Assembly (NCBI RefSeq): GCF_001577835.2
Contig: NC_029521.1
Coordinates: forward strand, 13,982,000 to 14,045,999
Origin: Coturnix japonica
Taxonomy: Eukaryota; Chordata; Aves; Galliformes; Phasianidae
Reading direction: 5' to 3'
Length of the DNA: 64,000 nt
Shown: one piece after another, positions 23,501-57,300 of the stretch
Layout: the number at the start of each line of letters is the position of its first letter
Numbering within the stretch: position 1 is the stretch's first letter
The notes under the pieces: model-generated
Seen by the model: the letters and a program-made list of their open reading frames with translations, nothing else
What the model was told of the DNA's origin: nothing
The model's database searches: none
Position numbers and translations under genes: made by a program

Positions 23501-23800
23501 TCTACTTATCTGCACCCACTGAAGTTTTACACTTTCTCTTCCCATAAAGTACTCTCTTGTCTTCCAAACACAGGCACAGAATTCCCCATTTTCCCTTATC
23601 AATCCCCATAGCTCCCCCCTGTGCTTCTAATGGGGCAATTGGCTGAGCAAGCTGCCAAGCCAGTCACTAGAGACCAGGAAAGGTTTCAGTTTGGGATTTC
23701 TTTTATATATGTGAAATTGGCTAAAGGGTTACATGAGTACAGAAAGAATAATGGACATTGTGCAAGCTGCGCTTCTTTAAAAACCTCTGCCCCAAAAACC
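20516..23800. other. Intergenic gap between convergent PDLIM1 and HELLS
   Basis: This is about 3.3 kb with no coding exon I can support on either strand. A MEF2-like site, CTATATTTAG, lies at 20810-20819. No tRNA, rRNA or clear transposon was recognised. Confidence 0.7.
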
Positions 23801-24246
23801 CTTAAGACAAACCAAATCTTTATTTATCAAAATAATTTGCAGAAATTATAAAAAAAAACAACAGAAACCAGAAGCTACACGGTTCTTTGCAACCTGTTCT
23901 TTCCCTTCCCAATAAAATCATATTCAACACTATATAAAAAAGTGTTTTAGGACTTCCACAGGAAGATTTTACACATCTTGGCCAGTTTTTACCACTGAAC
24001 ACAGAAGCTAGATGAAAATGTGAAATGCTGATCTTCTTAATTCTTTATCACAGGCTAAAAAAGCTACAAACACAAACCTATCAAATGTTACATCTTAGAA
24101 CACATTAAAATTCACTGAAAGAATGGAGGGATTGGAAAAATGGCCATAAGGAGTTAGCATGAAGGATCTGTATGTATAATGACTGAAATCGGGTCTCTTA
24201 CAGCTGTCACACGTTTGTTCTGTAAGATTTCAGGCCATCTGCACAT
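23800..24246 (-). other. HELLS: HELLS 3' UTR (probable)
   Basis: This is untranslated sequence after the stop, ending a little past an AATAAA on the minus strand at 23819-23824, which is followed by GT-rich sequence. Longer 3' UTR forms are possible. Confidence 0.6.
23819..23824 (-). terminator. HELLS: HELLS poly(A) signal AATAAA
   Basis: It is seen as TTTATT on the + strand, about 425 nt past the HELLS stop codon. The minus strand just downstream reads GGTTTGTCTTAAGGG, a plausible GU-rich element. Confidence 0.6.
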
Positions 24247-45692
<21,446 letters not shown>

Positions 45693-45900
45693 ATGGCGAC
45701 ACACTCCGCCCGGCTCCTACCGCCTTCCGCGCGCACCCAACGCCGAGCTGCTCCCGCGCGGGACGCCGCCTCGCGAGACCAAAAACCGCGCGCTAGCTCG
45801 AGTCTCGCGAGAGGAAGCGTCTGTCTCGCGAGACGGCTCAGCCCTCCTCTCCTATGGCGGAGTGGGGCTGAGGCTGGGTTGGGTCCTGGCAGGTGATAGG
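45693..45900 (-). promoter_or_regulatory. HELLS: HELLS CpG-rich promoter with three CGCGAGA elements (inner copy)
   Basis: GC-rich sequence just upstream of the start codon contains CTCGCGAGA at 45770-45778 and the palindrome TCTCGCGAGA at 45803-45812 and 45824-45833. This CGCG element is known to drive CpG-island promoters of essential genes and is reported to bind BANP and ZBTB33 (Kaiso) when unmethylated. No TATA box is seen. The transcription start is not mapped. Confidence 0.75.
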
Positions 45901-46885
45901 TGTTTCCCCGCCCCATTCCCAGGTCCTGCTGTTCCAAGCCGTGCAGCCTTAGTTTGTGGAACTGGATGTTGTAATGTGCTTCATGGCAAAGCAATTGTGG
46001 GAAGAATGTTACTAAGAGCCGGTGATGTTATTTTATTGACGCCGTGGTAACAAAATGCAGCCATGAATATCTTTTTAACACCAATGTAGCATTAAAAGGC
46101 AGGTGCTCCTAAGCTGGAGCTGCCTTGCTTTCAGACTGCAGCTACATACACATACTATATACATACACATATATACATACATACACAAGCTATACAAGTA
46201 TACATATGCATACTTAGCTACATTATACTTCTGAGTACAACCATATTGCTTCCAATAAGTTCTTTACATACTTCTCCACCCCTCTGCACTTGTGTCCTGA
46301 GTCTCTCTTGCTGGTCCCAATGACCCCTTCCAATAGTTTTCCTCCGCTGCCCATTGGTAACCTCTTCCCTTAAGCACATGCATTGGCAGGGATAACTCGT
46401 TTTTCCTCTTATAGCTCCTGACCGCAATGTCCTTGTATCTTAATGACACGTCTGTTGAGGCAGCAATATCAGGTTGCCTTGTAAATCTCACTTGGTTTGG
46501 GCTTTGCGGTTATAATTCTTTTTTGCTTTCACTCAGTCTCAAGACATCAAAGCAAATAAGCAAAGAAAACTTATTTTTTAAAGGTACCTTTAGCTCTGTG
46601 AGATTCTAAGCAGTTTCCAAAGTACTTCGTGGTGACCCGGATGTCAGCACCAGTTTCAGGCAGGAAGGAAAGGTGAAGGTGTCACTAAGCTTCAGAAGCA
46701 CTTAAGAAAATGAAACTGCAAAGATTTTGGTTGGAAAGTATATGTTAATAACTCTGCTTATTTAAATATATATATACAAATAAAAAGTAAAAATTAAGGC
46801 CTGTCCTTGTTTCATCCATTTCCTGCTCTGCCCAGCACCATGGTGGGGCCATGATCATTCCCTTTTGCAGGGAGAGATTGCATTA

Positions 46886-46959
46886 NTAATAACTACAAAT
46901 TTCTTCACTTATATATTCATATTTTGTTCTAAATGCAGAAACAACATTTGATTCCCACA
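46886..46959. other. 74-bp spacer between duplicate copies, starting with N
   Basis: This AT-rich sequence matches neither the DNA left of the inner copy nor the DNA right of the outer copy. The N sits exactly at the end of the inner copy, which may mark a contig join or an uncertain base. Confidence 0.8.
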
Positions 46960-47135
46960 AAACTCAGAATATAAAGCACCACCTCATCCTTGGGCAGTAC
47001 CTCCTGTACATTTATACATAATTATTGCAAATCCAACAGTATTTTCACCTTAATTCCAAACACTAGATGGTAAGAAAACCAAACAGATGGCAGCTCGTCT
47101 TAAAGAATCCCAGTCGCAGACAAGAATACACCTAC

Positions 47136-47258
47136 CTCCAGTTGCTGCTGCTCCATTTTAGTTAGCAGGAACTTGGAATAAATGTTGCTTTTCTCAAGCA
47201 GGTGTTGAAGCCTCTTGTAGCGCATTTCACTTGACTCCCTGTCCCACGCACTGCGAGC
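47136..47258 (-). CDS. HELLS: Duplicate HELLS exon 3
   Basis: It is identical in coding sequence to the inner exon 3 with intact splice sites. Because it is phase 0 at both ends, it can splice in frame either to inner exon 3 (repeating 41 residues) or to exon 4. Splicing to inner exon 2 would shift the frame. Confidence 0.85.
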
Positions 47259-48984
47259 CTGGCCAATACAGAGACATCATGTATTTATACACCAAGTATT
47301 TATACACGCCTCCAAGGTAATGCTTGTAAGATAATGAAAGATTCTCTTACAGATTGATTCCATTTGTCTCATACATACACAAGCACTCTCTTTCAGTCAT
47401 TATACATCCACAGTTTGTGGGTGTGTCAATCCACATCTCCCTTTCTCTCTACAAAGTGCTCAGAGATTAATATAATTGAGGGTTGCATTCACTCGTGTAT
47501 GTAAACAGAGCTCTGGGTATATTTGTTTCCAGTGCAGCAGGACAAAGCATTCAAGGGCTTAAACGTGTCTAATTTCCAACTTACAGATTTAGAGTAAAAA
47601 GGTCATTTAAGTTTATTCACAGCTCACAAGACCTGGGAGAAAAACAATAACTTTGCAAAATTCAGCAAACAGTTTCCTAAACCATATCCTCAAAGGTACA
47701 GCTCTCCATTATCAGCAAGCTATCTGAACAGCCTAATCATAAATGCCTAAACTGCTAATGCTTACGTTACAGTGGCCAAGTGAATTTCCAGTATGAAAAC
47801 AGTAACTTATTTTGCTTCGCTTTTAAAATTCACGTGTTTAAACTGCTACTCTCTTCTGAAAGTGGCACCTGTTGAATTGATTCCATACAGCAATTAGAAG
47901 CCTGCATTACATCTTTAAAACCGAGGTCAAGACCTCCTCCAGAGTAAAAAAAGCATTCACCCAAAACTGCTGGTTAGATTGAGATGTCAAACACGTCTAA
48001 ATTAGCATCTCCAAGAAAAACCAGAGGGAAGGCAAGCAGCAGAGCCTCGGGAGATCCTTATCTATGCCACAGCCTTCAGAAGGAACACTGGGGGAAGGGC
48101 ACACTAGGACACAAAAACAAGAGAATTTCCTGCAACTAAATGGATTCACAAGTAGCCTATTTGCAGATATAAGCTGACTGATGGGGTAAACTGCAAGACA
48201 AAAAAGCTGTCCGGTAGAAATGCTGCCTTGAACATTCCCAAAGCGATGCTTCAAATCACTAAGCAGCTATCTCTGTGCTTTTAACGACAGGAAGATCCAT
48301 TTCTCCGTGTCATTTGGAGCTTAGATGGCTTTCCTGCGATTCTCCATAAAGTTTTTATTCGCTTCTGCTCTCCTTCAGACAAAGCACCTGAGCCCAGGAG
48401 GACCGACCCTTGATGTCAATGCCAAAAGATAACATAAGTGAAACTAAGCTACTTTGTTCATTGAATTGCCAACACTCTTATTTATTTTGCTGGAGTTGAA
48501 TAGTTTACTCCCACTAATTACTTCCTTCAACCCATTTTTTCCCTTGAAAAAAAAAACAGACAACCCAAAGACGACAAACAGCACCAAATCAAAAGAGTTC
48601 TTTTGATCTGTCCAGGGTAGGCATCGCTTTGTCCTTGGACTCAGCCTCAAGCTACAGGGCTGCTTTTAGTACCCATTATACCGACCAGGCTACACACTAG
48701 ATGCAATGTGTACATACAGCTGGAAACAGGGTCCAAAGAAGTGACAGGCAATGAAACCCCCCCCAAAAAAAAACAGAAGCTGAAGAGTATTAGCTGTCCC
48801 AGGACGCAGGGATAAACAACAGGGACAATCTCTCTGGTCCAAACACCCTTAATATCAGCATTTGAAACACACACAGCAAGGGGATAACGAAACACAGGGA
48901 TGGTTGTTCACAATGCGGGATGTGAAGCTCCTTAGGACGTGTTTCCGAAGGCAAAGCCCCCATTCATCCCATTCATCCCCGCAC

Positions 48985-49100
48985 CTTCTCCATCATCTGC
49001 CGCTCCTTCTCCAGCCCCGCCGCCTCCAGCTGCTCCTCCTCAGCCAGCATGGCCGGCGTGATCACCACCTCCTGCTCGCCCATCTCAGCTCCCGGCGGTT
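48985..49100 (-). CDS. HELLS: Duplicate HELLS exon 2
   Basis: It is identical in coding sequence to the inner exon 2 (VITPAMLAEEEQLEAAGLEK) with intact splice sites. Confidence 0.85.
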
Positions 49101-49176
49101 CTGCAACGACCATACACGCTGTTACCCGCCGTGCCCGGCTCCTTTCTCTCTGTCCCCCCCTCCTCCCTCCTCTCAC

Positions 49177-49207
49177 CGCCGCCGCTCTCCCCGTTCGGTG
49201 CCGGCAT
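49177..49207 (-). CDS. HELLS: Duplicate HELLS exon 1
   Basis: This is identical to the inner exon 1: the same ATG, coding MPAPNGESGG, and the same gtgaga donor. It would act as an alternative first exon if the duplication is real. Confidence 0.8.
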
Positions 49208-49415
49208 ATGGCGACACACTCCGCCCGGCTCCTACCGCCTTCCGCGCGCACCCAACGCCGAGCTGCTCCCGCGCGGGACGCCGCCTCGCGAGACCAAAAA
49301 CCGCGCGCTAGCTCGAGTCTCGCGAGAGGAAGCGTCTGTCTCGCGAGACGGCTCAGCCCTCCTCTCCTATGGCGGAGTGGGGCTGAAGCTGGGTTGGGTC
49401 CTGGTAGGTGATAGG
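49208..49415 (-). promoter_or_regulatory. HELLS: HELLS promoter, outer copy
   Basis: It has the same three CGCGAGA elements, at 49285-49293, 49318-49327 and 49339-49348, identical to the inner promoter. Confidence 0.7.
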
Positions 49416-50399
49416 TGTTTCCCCGCCCCATTCCCAGGTCCTGCTGTTCCAAGCCGTGCAGCCTTAGTTTGTGGAACTGGATGTTGTAATGTGCTTCATG
49501 GCAAAGCAATACTGGGAAGAATGTTACTAAGAGCCGGTGATGTTATTTTATTGACGCCGTGGTAACAAAATGCAGCCTTGAATAACTTTTTAACACCAAT
49601 GTAGTATTAAAAGGCAGGTGCTCTTAAGCTGGAGCTGCCTTGCTTTCAGACTGCAGCTACATAGACATACTATATACATACACATATATACATACATACA
49701 CAAGCTATACAAGTATACATATGCATACTTAGCTACATTATACTTCTGAGTACAACCATATTGCTTCCAATAAGTTCTTTACATACTTCTCCACCCCTCT
49801 GCACTTGTGTCCTGAGTCTCTCTTGCTGGTCCCAATGACCCCTTCCAATAGTTTTCCTCCGCTGCCCATTGGTAACCTCTTCCCTTAAGCACATGCATTG
49901 GCAGGGATAACTTGTTTTTCCTCTTATAGCTCCTGACCGCAATGTCCTTGTATCTTAATGACACGTCTGTTGAGGCAGCAATATCAGGTTGCCTTGTAAA
50001 TCTCACTTGGTTTGGGCTTTGCGGTTATAATTCTTTTTTGCTTTCACTCAGTCTCAAGACATCAAAGCAAATAAGCAAAGAAAACTTATTTTTTAAAGGT
50101 ACCTTTAGCTCTGTGAGATTCTAAGCAGTTTCCAAAGTACTTTGTGGTGACCCGGATGTCAGCACCAGTTTCAGGCAGGAAGGAAAGGTGAAGGTGTCAC
50201 TAAGCTTCAGAAGCACTTAAGAAAATGAAACTGCAAAGATTTTGATTGGAAAGTATATGTTAATAACTCTGCTTCTTTAAATATATATATACAAATAAAA
50301 AGAAAAATTAAGGCCTGTCCTTGTTTCATCCATTTCCTGCTCTGCGCAGCACCATGGTGGGGCCATGATCATTCCCTTTTGCAGGGAGAGATTGCATTA

Positions 50400-51031
50400 C
50401 CCTGTCAAACCCTTACCATCCTTCCCACCACTGCCATATCTGTGTTACCCCTAACCCAAGAATCCTGGCTGTGGGATGCAGCAGGACAGTGCTTTTAGCT
50501 TCTAGAAAAGTATTTTCCTTTGTACGTGTGATTTTTCTGTGTTCAACTGGTCATTACATAGAGCTGAAATACTGTTTTCCCTGTTGGTCAGCAGAAATAA
50601 ATGACAAACTAGTAGTTTATCAGCCTTTTCTTTGGTGACATTTGGATATCCTATAACCACAGAACTTTATGCAGTGAAGGACTCTTTGAAAAGTATATAT
50701 TTCAAAAATCTGTCCCAGGAAAATGGTACAAGGTCAGTCAGTTAAGCCTGGAGACTGATGGACACACACCATGGCCTGTTTTGAACATCCCAGAGGCAGA
50801 CACTTACCAGGGAATATGCAGAAGATTCATGTCCAGCCTTGCAGATGAGGGAACTTACCCTGGCTTAGCACACGAGTGGGGTGATGACAATAAACATTCC
50901 TCTCCAGATGCAGCTATCATCATGGAAATAGTTAGTGCTGCTGATCATCGCTCCCCTTCAACCACTTCTGAGACTGACGTTTTAATATTAGATTTTAATG
51001 GTCTGACCTGACAAGGTGAGTAAGGGAATAC
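50400..51031. other. HELLS upstream flank
   Basis: This is unique sequence beyond the outer duplicate. A 76-codon open frame at 50781-51011 shows no recognisable similarity and is not called a gene. Confidence 0.6.
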
Positions 51032-51372
51032 TGTATAGTTGAAATAATACAAATATAATTGGTATTACAAAGTAAATGAATAGCCAGAGGGTATCTAAGA
51101 AAAGACTCACCAACGCTGAGGCCTTCAGTCAAGATGGATGCTCACCAATGTTGAGGTTCACCACAAAAACTCCACACAAGAGCAATCTCCAGAAAGAGAT
51201 GCTACCTTAGTGATGGTCAGCCCTTAAATGGGATCTAGGAGAGGTAGAGTCGAGCTCCACCCCTTCCAGGACCACAGCCGGATTACCTTCACCTGTGCTC
51301 CTGCAGCTGACTCATTGCTTGCCTCAGATGGTTAATCAGAGGTCCAGGCTGTGATCAACAGTTTCTCTTACA
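51032..51372 (-). mobile_element. Solo LTR of the same ERV-L family
   Basis: This 341-bp sequence, in reverse orientation, matches the LTRs of the element at 33366-37147 along its length, including the TGTA...TACA-like ends. No internal viral sequence adjoins it. Flanking AATAC and AATGC form an imperfect 5-bp target-site duplication, consistent with recombination between the LTRs of a former provirus. It lies about 1.8 kb upstream of the outer HELLS exon 1 copy. Confidence 0.85.
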
Positions 51373-54300
51373 AATGCTTATGTAAAATATTCATGGGATA
51401 GATTCTTAGGGTTGGGAACAGGGCCACTTCAGTCAGCAAAGGATGTTAAATGGGCAGACTTGGTTGCATCTTCCCTAAGTGCAGCAGGATCCAGAAGATG
51501 GTGCATCTCTGTGGCATATATTTAGTTTCACTGTTCAGTCCAAGCAAACAGCTTGTAACATGTAACTTCTTTCCAGAAATGTCTTTTTTTCGCACTAGGC
51601 AGTGACTTGTTACTGCAGTGCAGATAGTTGCTGGTCTGTTACCCTTTGTTTTGGAAGATGAAAGTCCCTCGTAACACCTGGACATTTGTACAGCATAATG
51701 CAAGGTGCAGAGAAAGCTGAACCTAGAGGCACAGAGGGGGCTGGGGGAAATTACAGTGTAAGAGAGTAGATAAGAGTTAGAAAAAAAAATGCAGATTGTA
51801 AACAAAGAAGGTTCTGTTCTCAGGTCAGCCAAGTGGTTGCTTGAAGTCACAGTAACTCTGGGCTGTCACCTTTGAAATTTACTTGTCGCTCTGGTATGCA
51901 ACACAGGAATGCATGTTGTTTCATCATGCTCTGTGCCTACACAGGTTTCCTGATGAATTTATTCCAGGTCTGCCTTGTACTAACTGCCCTGACTGCTGAA
52001 GGGGCAAATCAGAACCTGGGACTTGAAATAAACTAGTTTTCTCTAGGTGACAAAAGTGAGAAATATAGCCAGGATATTTGTCTCACTCAATTACAGTATA
52101 CATGCAAGGCTTCCTGCTCCTGAACACGAGAGTCTTCAAAGCCTGTGGAGCCCACACAGTGGCAGATAACAGCAGCTTCCCTGATGTTTGCTCAATAATC
52201 TTCATATACATATATTTTTTCTTTTCTTGAGAATTAGTGCTGCTAAAATGCATCAGCATCCAAGGCATCTTGCATTTGCTCTTCCTGACAGAAGTAACCC
52301 GCGCTATCTGTCTAAAAGAGATACTGAAGCAGAAGTCTCTCTTTCCATCCATATGCACAGCCTTTAGGTGGTCAAAAGTTTCAGAGGTCGTCAGGATTAG
52401 TAGATTAGGAAGTTTAACTGAATCTCCTCTAACTTAAAGTTAAACATTCAGCTGGGAGACGTGCAGGAAGAAAGCTCTACGATGAGCCAGGGCTCAGATG
52501 TTAACCGGTGCACTATACATACAGTAACACTAGATGGCTGCACAGACTCTGAAAAGCTATTCTTGCCTTTAGGCTCAATACTGTAGCTTATGGGTTCGAA
52601 ACATAGGAGGCAAAATGTGTTGATGAGCAAAGAAGGAACATGTTTGTGTGCCAGCCCCTCTGTGTAAGTAAGCAGTCAGATCCTCCTCCGAGCTGGCAGC
52701 CAGGGCTGCATGGTATGGCAGGCAGCTGATGGCTGAACTGAAACATCCCACCAAATACAATGCTGGCATGAAGAAGCCTCCCTCCAAATTTGTTCCATCT
52801 CCATCAGCAGGAACTGAACTGCATGTGAAGCAGCTCCTGAGGCCCATTTCCAATGTAGCTTTTCAAGTAACCTGAAATCCCTGTAACTCTTGAGAAAAGA
52901 GTGGGGTGTGCAAAGTGAGGTAGAAACCTCTTTGGGCAGCCAGCTTTAATAAGCTGTATTTGTTTGTATACAAAGACACCTAAAAACACTACCCACCATT
53001 CTGTAAAGCAACATCCCAGGTTTTCTAGCTCCTGCTGCAGCACACAGTCCAGACAAGCCAGAGCAGGATTAAGGTTGTTGGCGATAAGGACTGATAGTAT
53101 AACACAGCATGAAAGCAGCTTTCTTGGAGGCTAGGAAATGTACTCAGAAAGTTTCTGCAGAACTGGACAAAAAAGCCACTGCATACATCTAATTATCACA
53201 GTCAGCAATTAATCTGTTATTTGAATACAGACCTTCTATTCATATATTGCTTGAAAGATTGTTTGTGTTCACTACAATTAGGCCTGGGTGTTACAGCACT
53301 TTCATTTGTAACTGAACATATGACACCTGCTAAGAAATGGTGGTTTTATCCAGCCCATCACCTGGTCCAAATCATTCAAGTGTAAGCTCTGCCAGCAATG
53401 CATTTCCTGACTTACCTTCAGGTAACTGTAATAAATTCCTCTCTGGTTTCTCTGACCATAACTGCTTGCCTCTGTAATGATTTGTGGCTGTGCATCCAGA
53501 CAGGCACCAACTTCATTCACAATGGTATGAGAAGCAGACCTCATCCTGATAACCTTCTGCTCCAAAACTCCAGGCTGCTCTGATTTGATGTGAACACAGA
53601 TGGAGATCAGAGCTTATGGCTGGATCCAAACCCTGGCAATGCATCCAACTCAGTTGGTCCCTAAACCATTTTGCTGCTTTTAGATACCAGAAATGAAACA
53701 CTACAGGCAAGGGACAGCAAAGAAGAGTTGCTGTGCTGCAGCTTGCTGCTAGTGAAGCCTGGGGTCACTGTATGGCTGTTTGCGGCCTGTGGTCCACAGC
53801 GGTTTCGCTGCTCCTAAGGGATTAGGATAAGAGATCACAGGGTACAACTTTGCCCTTGCTGCACAGAAACACACAGAAGTGTGGGTTCAGAGAGAGTCCT
53901 CACCTACATTCATACACGCCAGTCTCCTGCTTCTCCTTTCAGTCTGAGCCAGCTCCGATCAGGAATGATTACATTTTTGAGCTGTCACATGAGACAATGA
54001 CCTCTAATTCCCAGTGAAATACTCCTCTTGTGAAATGTTTGCTGTCAGGCAAAGGAGGAACACAAACATCTGTAAGCAAAATGTACCAAACGTGCAGGTC
54101 AAGAACTTACTACACATGAGCACAGTAAGGAGGCACACATGTACAGGCAAAAACCACCACATAGAGCATATGAGAATGTGTTCCAAGCATCATCCATCTG
54201 TAGGAAGTAACCAGTTCCTACTTCTGTGGCTTTTGATCACTGTAATTCAGCCCCAGTACAAGACAGCTGGTTTGCATGAGATGATCAGTCTTACTCTTTT

Positions 54301-57300
54301 GCAACTTCTTCAGAAGTGGGTTAGCTTACAAGCCTCATTATCAGGAAAATGTTCTCTACCCATTTAATTGCCATTAGAAATTCCAGGAAATGCTGCACTA
54401 GCAAGAACGTGGTTTAACACTGTAGTAAGGAAGGTCAGATTCCTATTCACATCACCCCTTTAATGCCACAACTATGGTAAAAAGGGATCTTGAGTAAAGG
54501 GAATTTGCTATCTCAATTGAAATCCCATTCCATCCGATTCTTCCCTGCTCAGTTTTTCAGTTGCTCAGGAGGAACTTGCACCCTGTAGGAGCACACTGTC
54601 TACAGCAGGCAGAGAAATAAGCAGACTCAGAGTCTCCAGCCAGCTTAGTTCACCAGGTGCCAGAGCTGTGGGATCAGAGAGCCACAAATGGCTCCCTGTA
54701 ACCTGGGTGGGGTGCAGAGCCCTACCTATATTGTATACTTTTAGCATATCTTTAGAGAAGTGAAACTCCCTTCTCTTGCACTCACCAGAGCACAAAGGAA
54801 TTTTGAATCCTACAGAAGGCACGCCAAAAATCAAATTTCTTGCCAGCAGTGAAGAAAATGAGGAATGTGATGTAGCTGGTCTGCTGGGCTCAAAGGGGGA
54901 GATTACTAATTACCATCAAGGGAGGATGACCCTAGAGGAAAAGTCAGCATCTCTGGGTATTTTGTTTTACCTCCCTTCATTTCTTTCTCATTTTGAAATG
55001 AATTTTAAGGGATTATTTACAGTAGAGTCCCCTCTGCATGCTTTGGCATCTCATTCCATCCTCTCTGCCAGCATCCAGAAGCAAGACTAGAAGACAGAAT
55101 CTTCCTTAAAAACAAACCAAGGCATGAAGTGGTACAGGAGTAGCTGTAGGTGAGGCCTTGGAGTGGGACTCACATGGCCACCAAATCATGGTGGTTCCAA
55201 ACTTCTGGCAACATTCTCAGGATTGCACCCTGGAGATTTTCTGAACCTCTAGAGTCCGCTGTTCATACAAGCTTCTGCTTTGATCCAGTTGGACTGCACA
55301 GCACAAGAATGCATGACTCAATATAAGAGGATGAGCAAAGGACAAGCCACGATAAGCAGCAGTCCAACAACACCCTTCTTTCTTAACACCCACATTACAT
55401 AGTGCACTACAGTACAGTGCATACTATACATGCAGACAACACAGGATAAGCTACAGGCCCTACAGTGATGGAGATATTGCCCTTTGGTTTGAATGGAAAC
55501 CTTGAGTTTTCAGGCAGTTACAATTAATAAGGATTTTATAGCATTCACCGAATAACAGAGATATTAATGTTCGCATCCAGACCAAATTCCACCTCAGACC
55601 ACCTCCTGCCCATTTTCTTTAACAATGTTACGACAAGATCTACATAATCTCCAAAGCATTCCATATAGGAAATAGGAAGCACTATACAGATGTGAAAGCT
55701 AATGTTTTCACGCTTTGTTTTAGGAAAGAGAAGACACAGAACCCACTGAGCTTCTCTCTGTGGGATTTATACTGTGGTCTTGATCCCGAATAACAGAAAA
55801 ATAGCAATTTTCCTTGGAAGGAAGTTTTTTTAGGTGGTTTTGATAAGTTTATCCACAGCTGCCTCTCTTGTATGAACGGAACCCTCTCTTTAGCCTCTGT
55901 GCTGGCTACATCAGCAGAGTACCCACAAGGACATATAGATGCATCGAGAAGAAGAGTGTGATGTTTGTTAGGTAAGAGATGGTCCACTAAAGGTGAACTC
56001 ACTCCTCCATAGCATCCTAAAGTGCTGTGCCATGTAATACGGGTACTCAGGGCTAGCACTGACCTATATCTCTTAAGCACAAAAAATTGGACCTAATGCC
56101 TAAGAAGGAATCAACAGGAGCTGCAAACAATGGAGATGCTACCATGCAAGCCATATAGATCACTTGCTTCAGTGCTTTGCACACGTAGAAACAATCTAGA
56201 ATCAGTAAATCTGGTTTGCAGCAAAAAGCCAAAGAAATCTGAGAATTGTAGACTAACATATTTAGGTGCCAGACAGGAGGGCTTAGGACATATTGTACAG
56301 ACTATTTGTAAAGACACGTTCTCAGTGTTCTGAGTCCGTAAATAATGTTTGCTAAAAGGTATTAGGTGCCTTTCCCAAGGGCTGTCAGAAAAAAAAGAAA
56401 GAACCAGACCAGAAGGAGCTTAGGCACATTCCAGTTTGGGGAGGAGAAAGAGGTTGCAGAGACATCTCTAGCAGACTTATCATAGTACCTGTATGATATG
56501 TTTGCCTTTTCTTACCCAGAAGGCAGGCGCTGGTGAAATATGATTCCTTGCTCTGACAACAGTGGGGTTTGAATGCTATATGGATACAAACAGCACTCTC
56601 TTCTGTTTGAGCCACTCTGACAAGGTGTCTTGAGCCAGACTGACGGCAGCCAGAGGGGTTTCTGGCAGCTGCTCATATCCCAGGGAAGTGACAGGTACAT
56701 GAACTCATCACATCAGACCCTGGAGAAAAGCAGAAAGAACAAGGAAAGTGTTTGGATCTGCGAAAACAAATCTTTTTCCATCCTTATTTACAAAGTTGAT
56801 CCAGGCCAAAGCATCACCTCCTCAACCCACATAAAAATCACTACACACAGAGCACAGAATGTCTGCCAGCATCCCTGTTGTGTTCCTGTACAGATCTTGA
56901 AGCACTCAGAAATAAATGGATCATGATAATAAAGAAAAGTCATCTTTGCCTTACCATCATATGCTCAGTAACTCCCACGAAAACTTAAACTCCCCGCTTC
57001 TTCCCCAGACGCCTATGCCTCAGCCCCAGGCTCAGTTACCCCTTTAATCTTGGTGCAGGAGATCCAAGATCAAAGCTGGTGAGACATGGTTTCATTGCAG
57101 CTGTTCCCAGCACCATTCCTGGAATTTGGACAGTTTTCATTCCTCGGCTATGGGATAGACAGTTCTGATACCTCGGTGTCAGCTCCCGGATTTGGCACAA
57201 ATTAAGAACTGGAGTCTGCCTCCTGAAAACTCCTCTGCTCTGTGGAAGCACCCTGGGGGGCTACATGGTTAAATGGTACTTGCCCCATGGGTAGTAATAT

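Larger units (their letters stand above)
46960..50399 (-). repeat. Outer copy of 3.44-kb tandem duplication
   Basis: This is the second copy of the HELLS 5' region, with a complete promoter and exons 1, 2 and 3. It is separated from the inner copy by 74 unmatched bases (46886-46959) that resemble neither flank. Either copy could be the one attached to the real upstream sequence. Confidence 0.95.

Noticed and set aside
50781-51011. A 76-codon open frame between the HELLS duplicate and the solo LTR
   Set aside because: No similarity recognised. It is not part of the LTR family and has no splice or poly(A) support.
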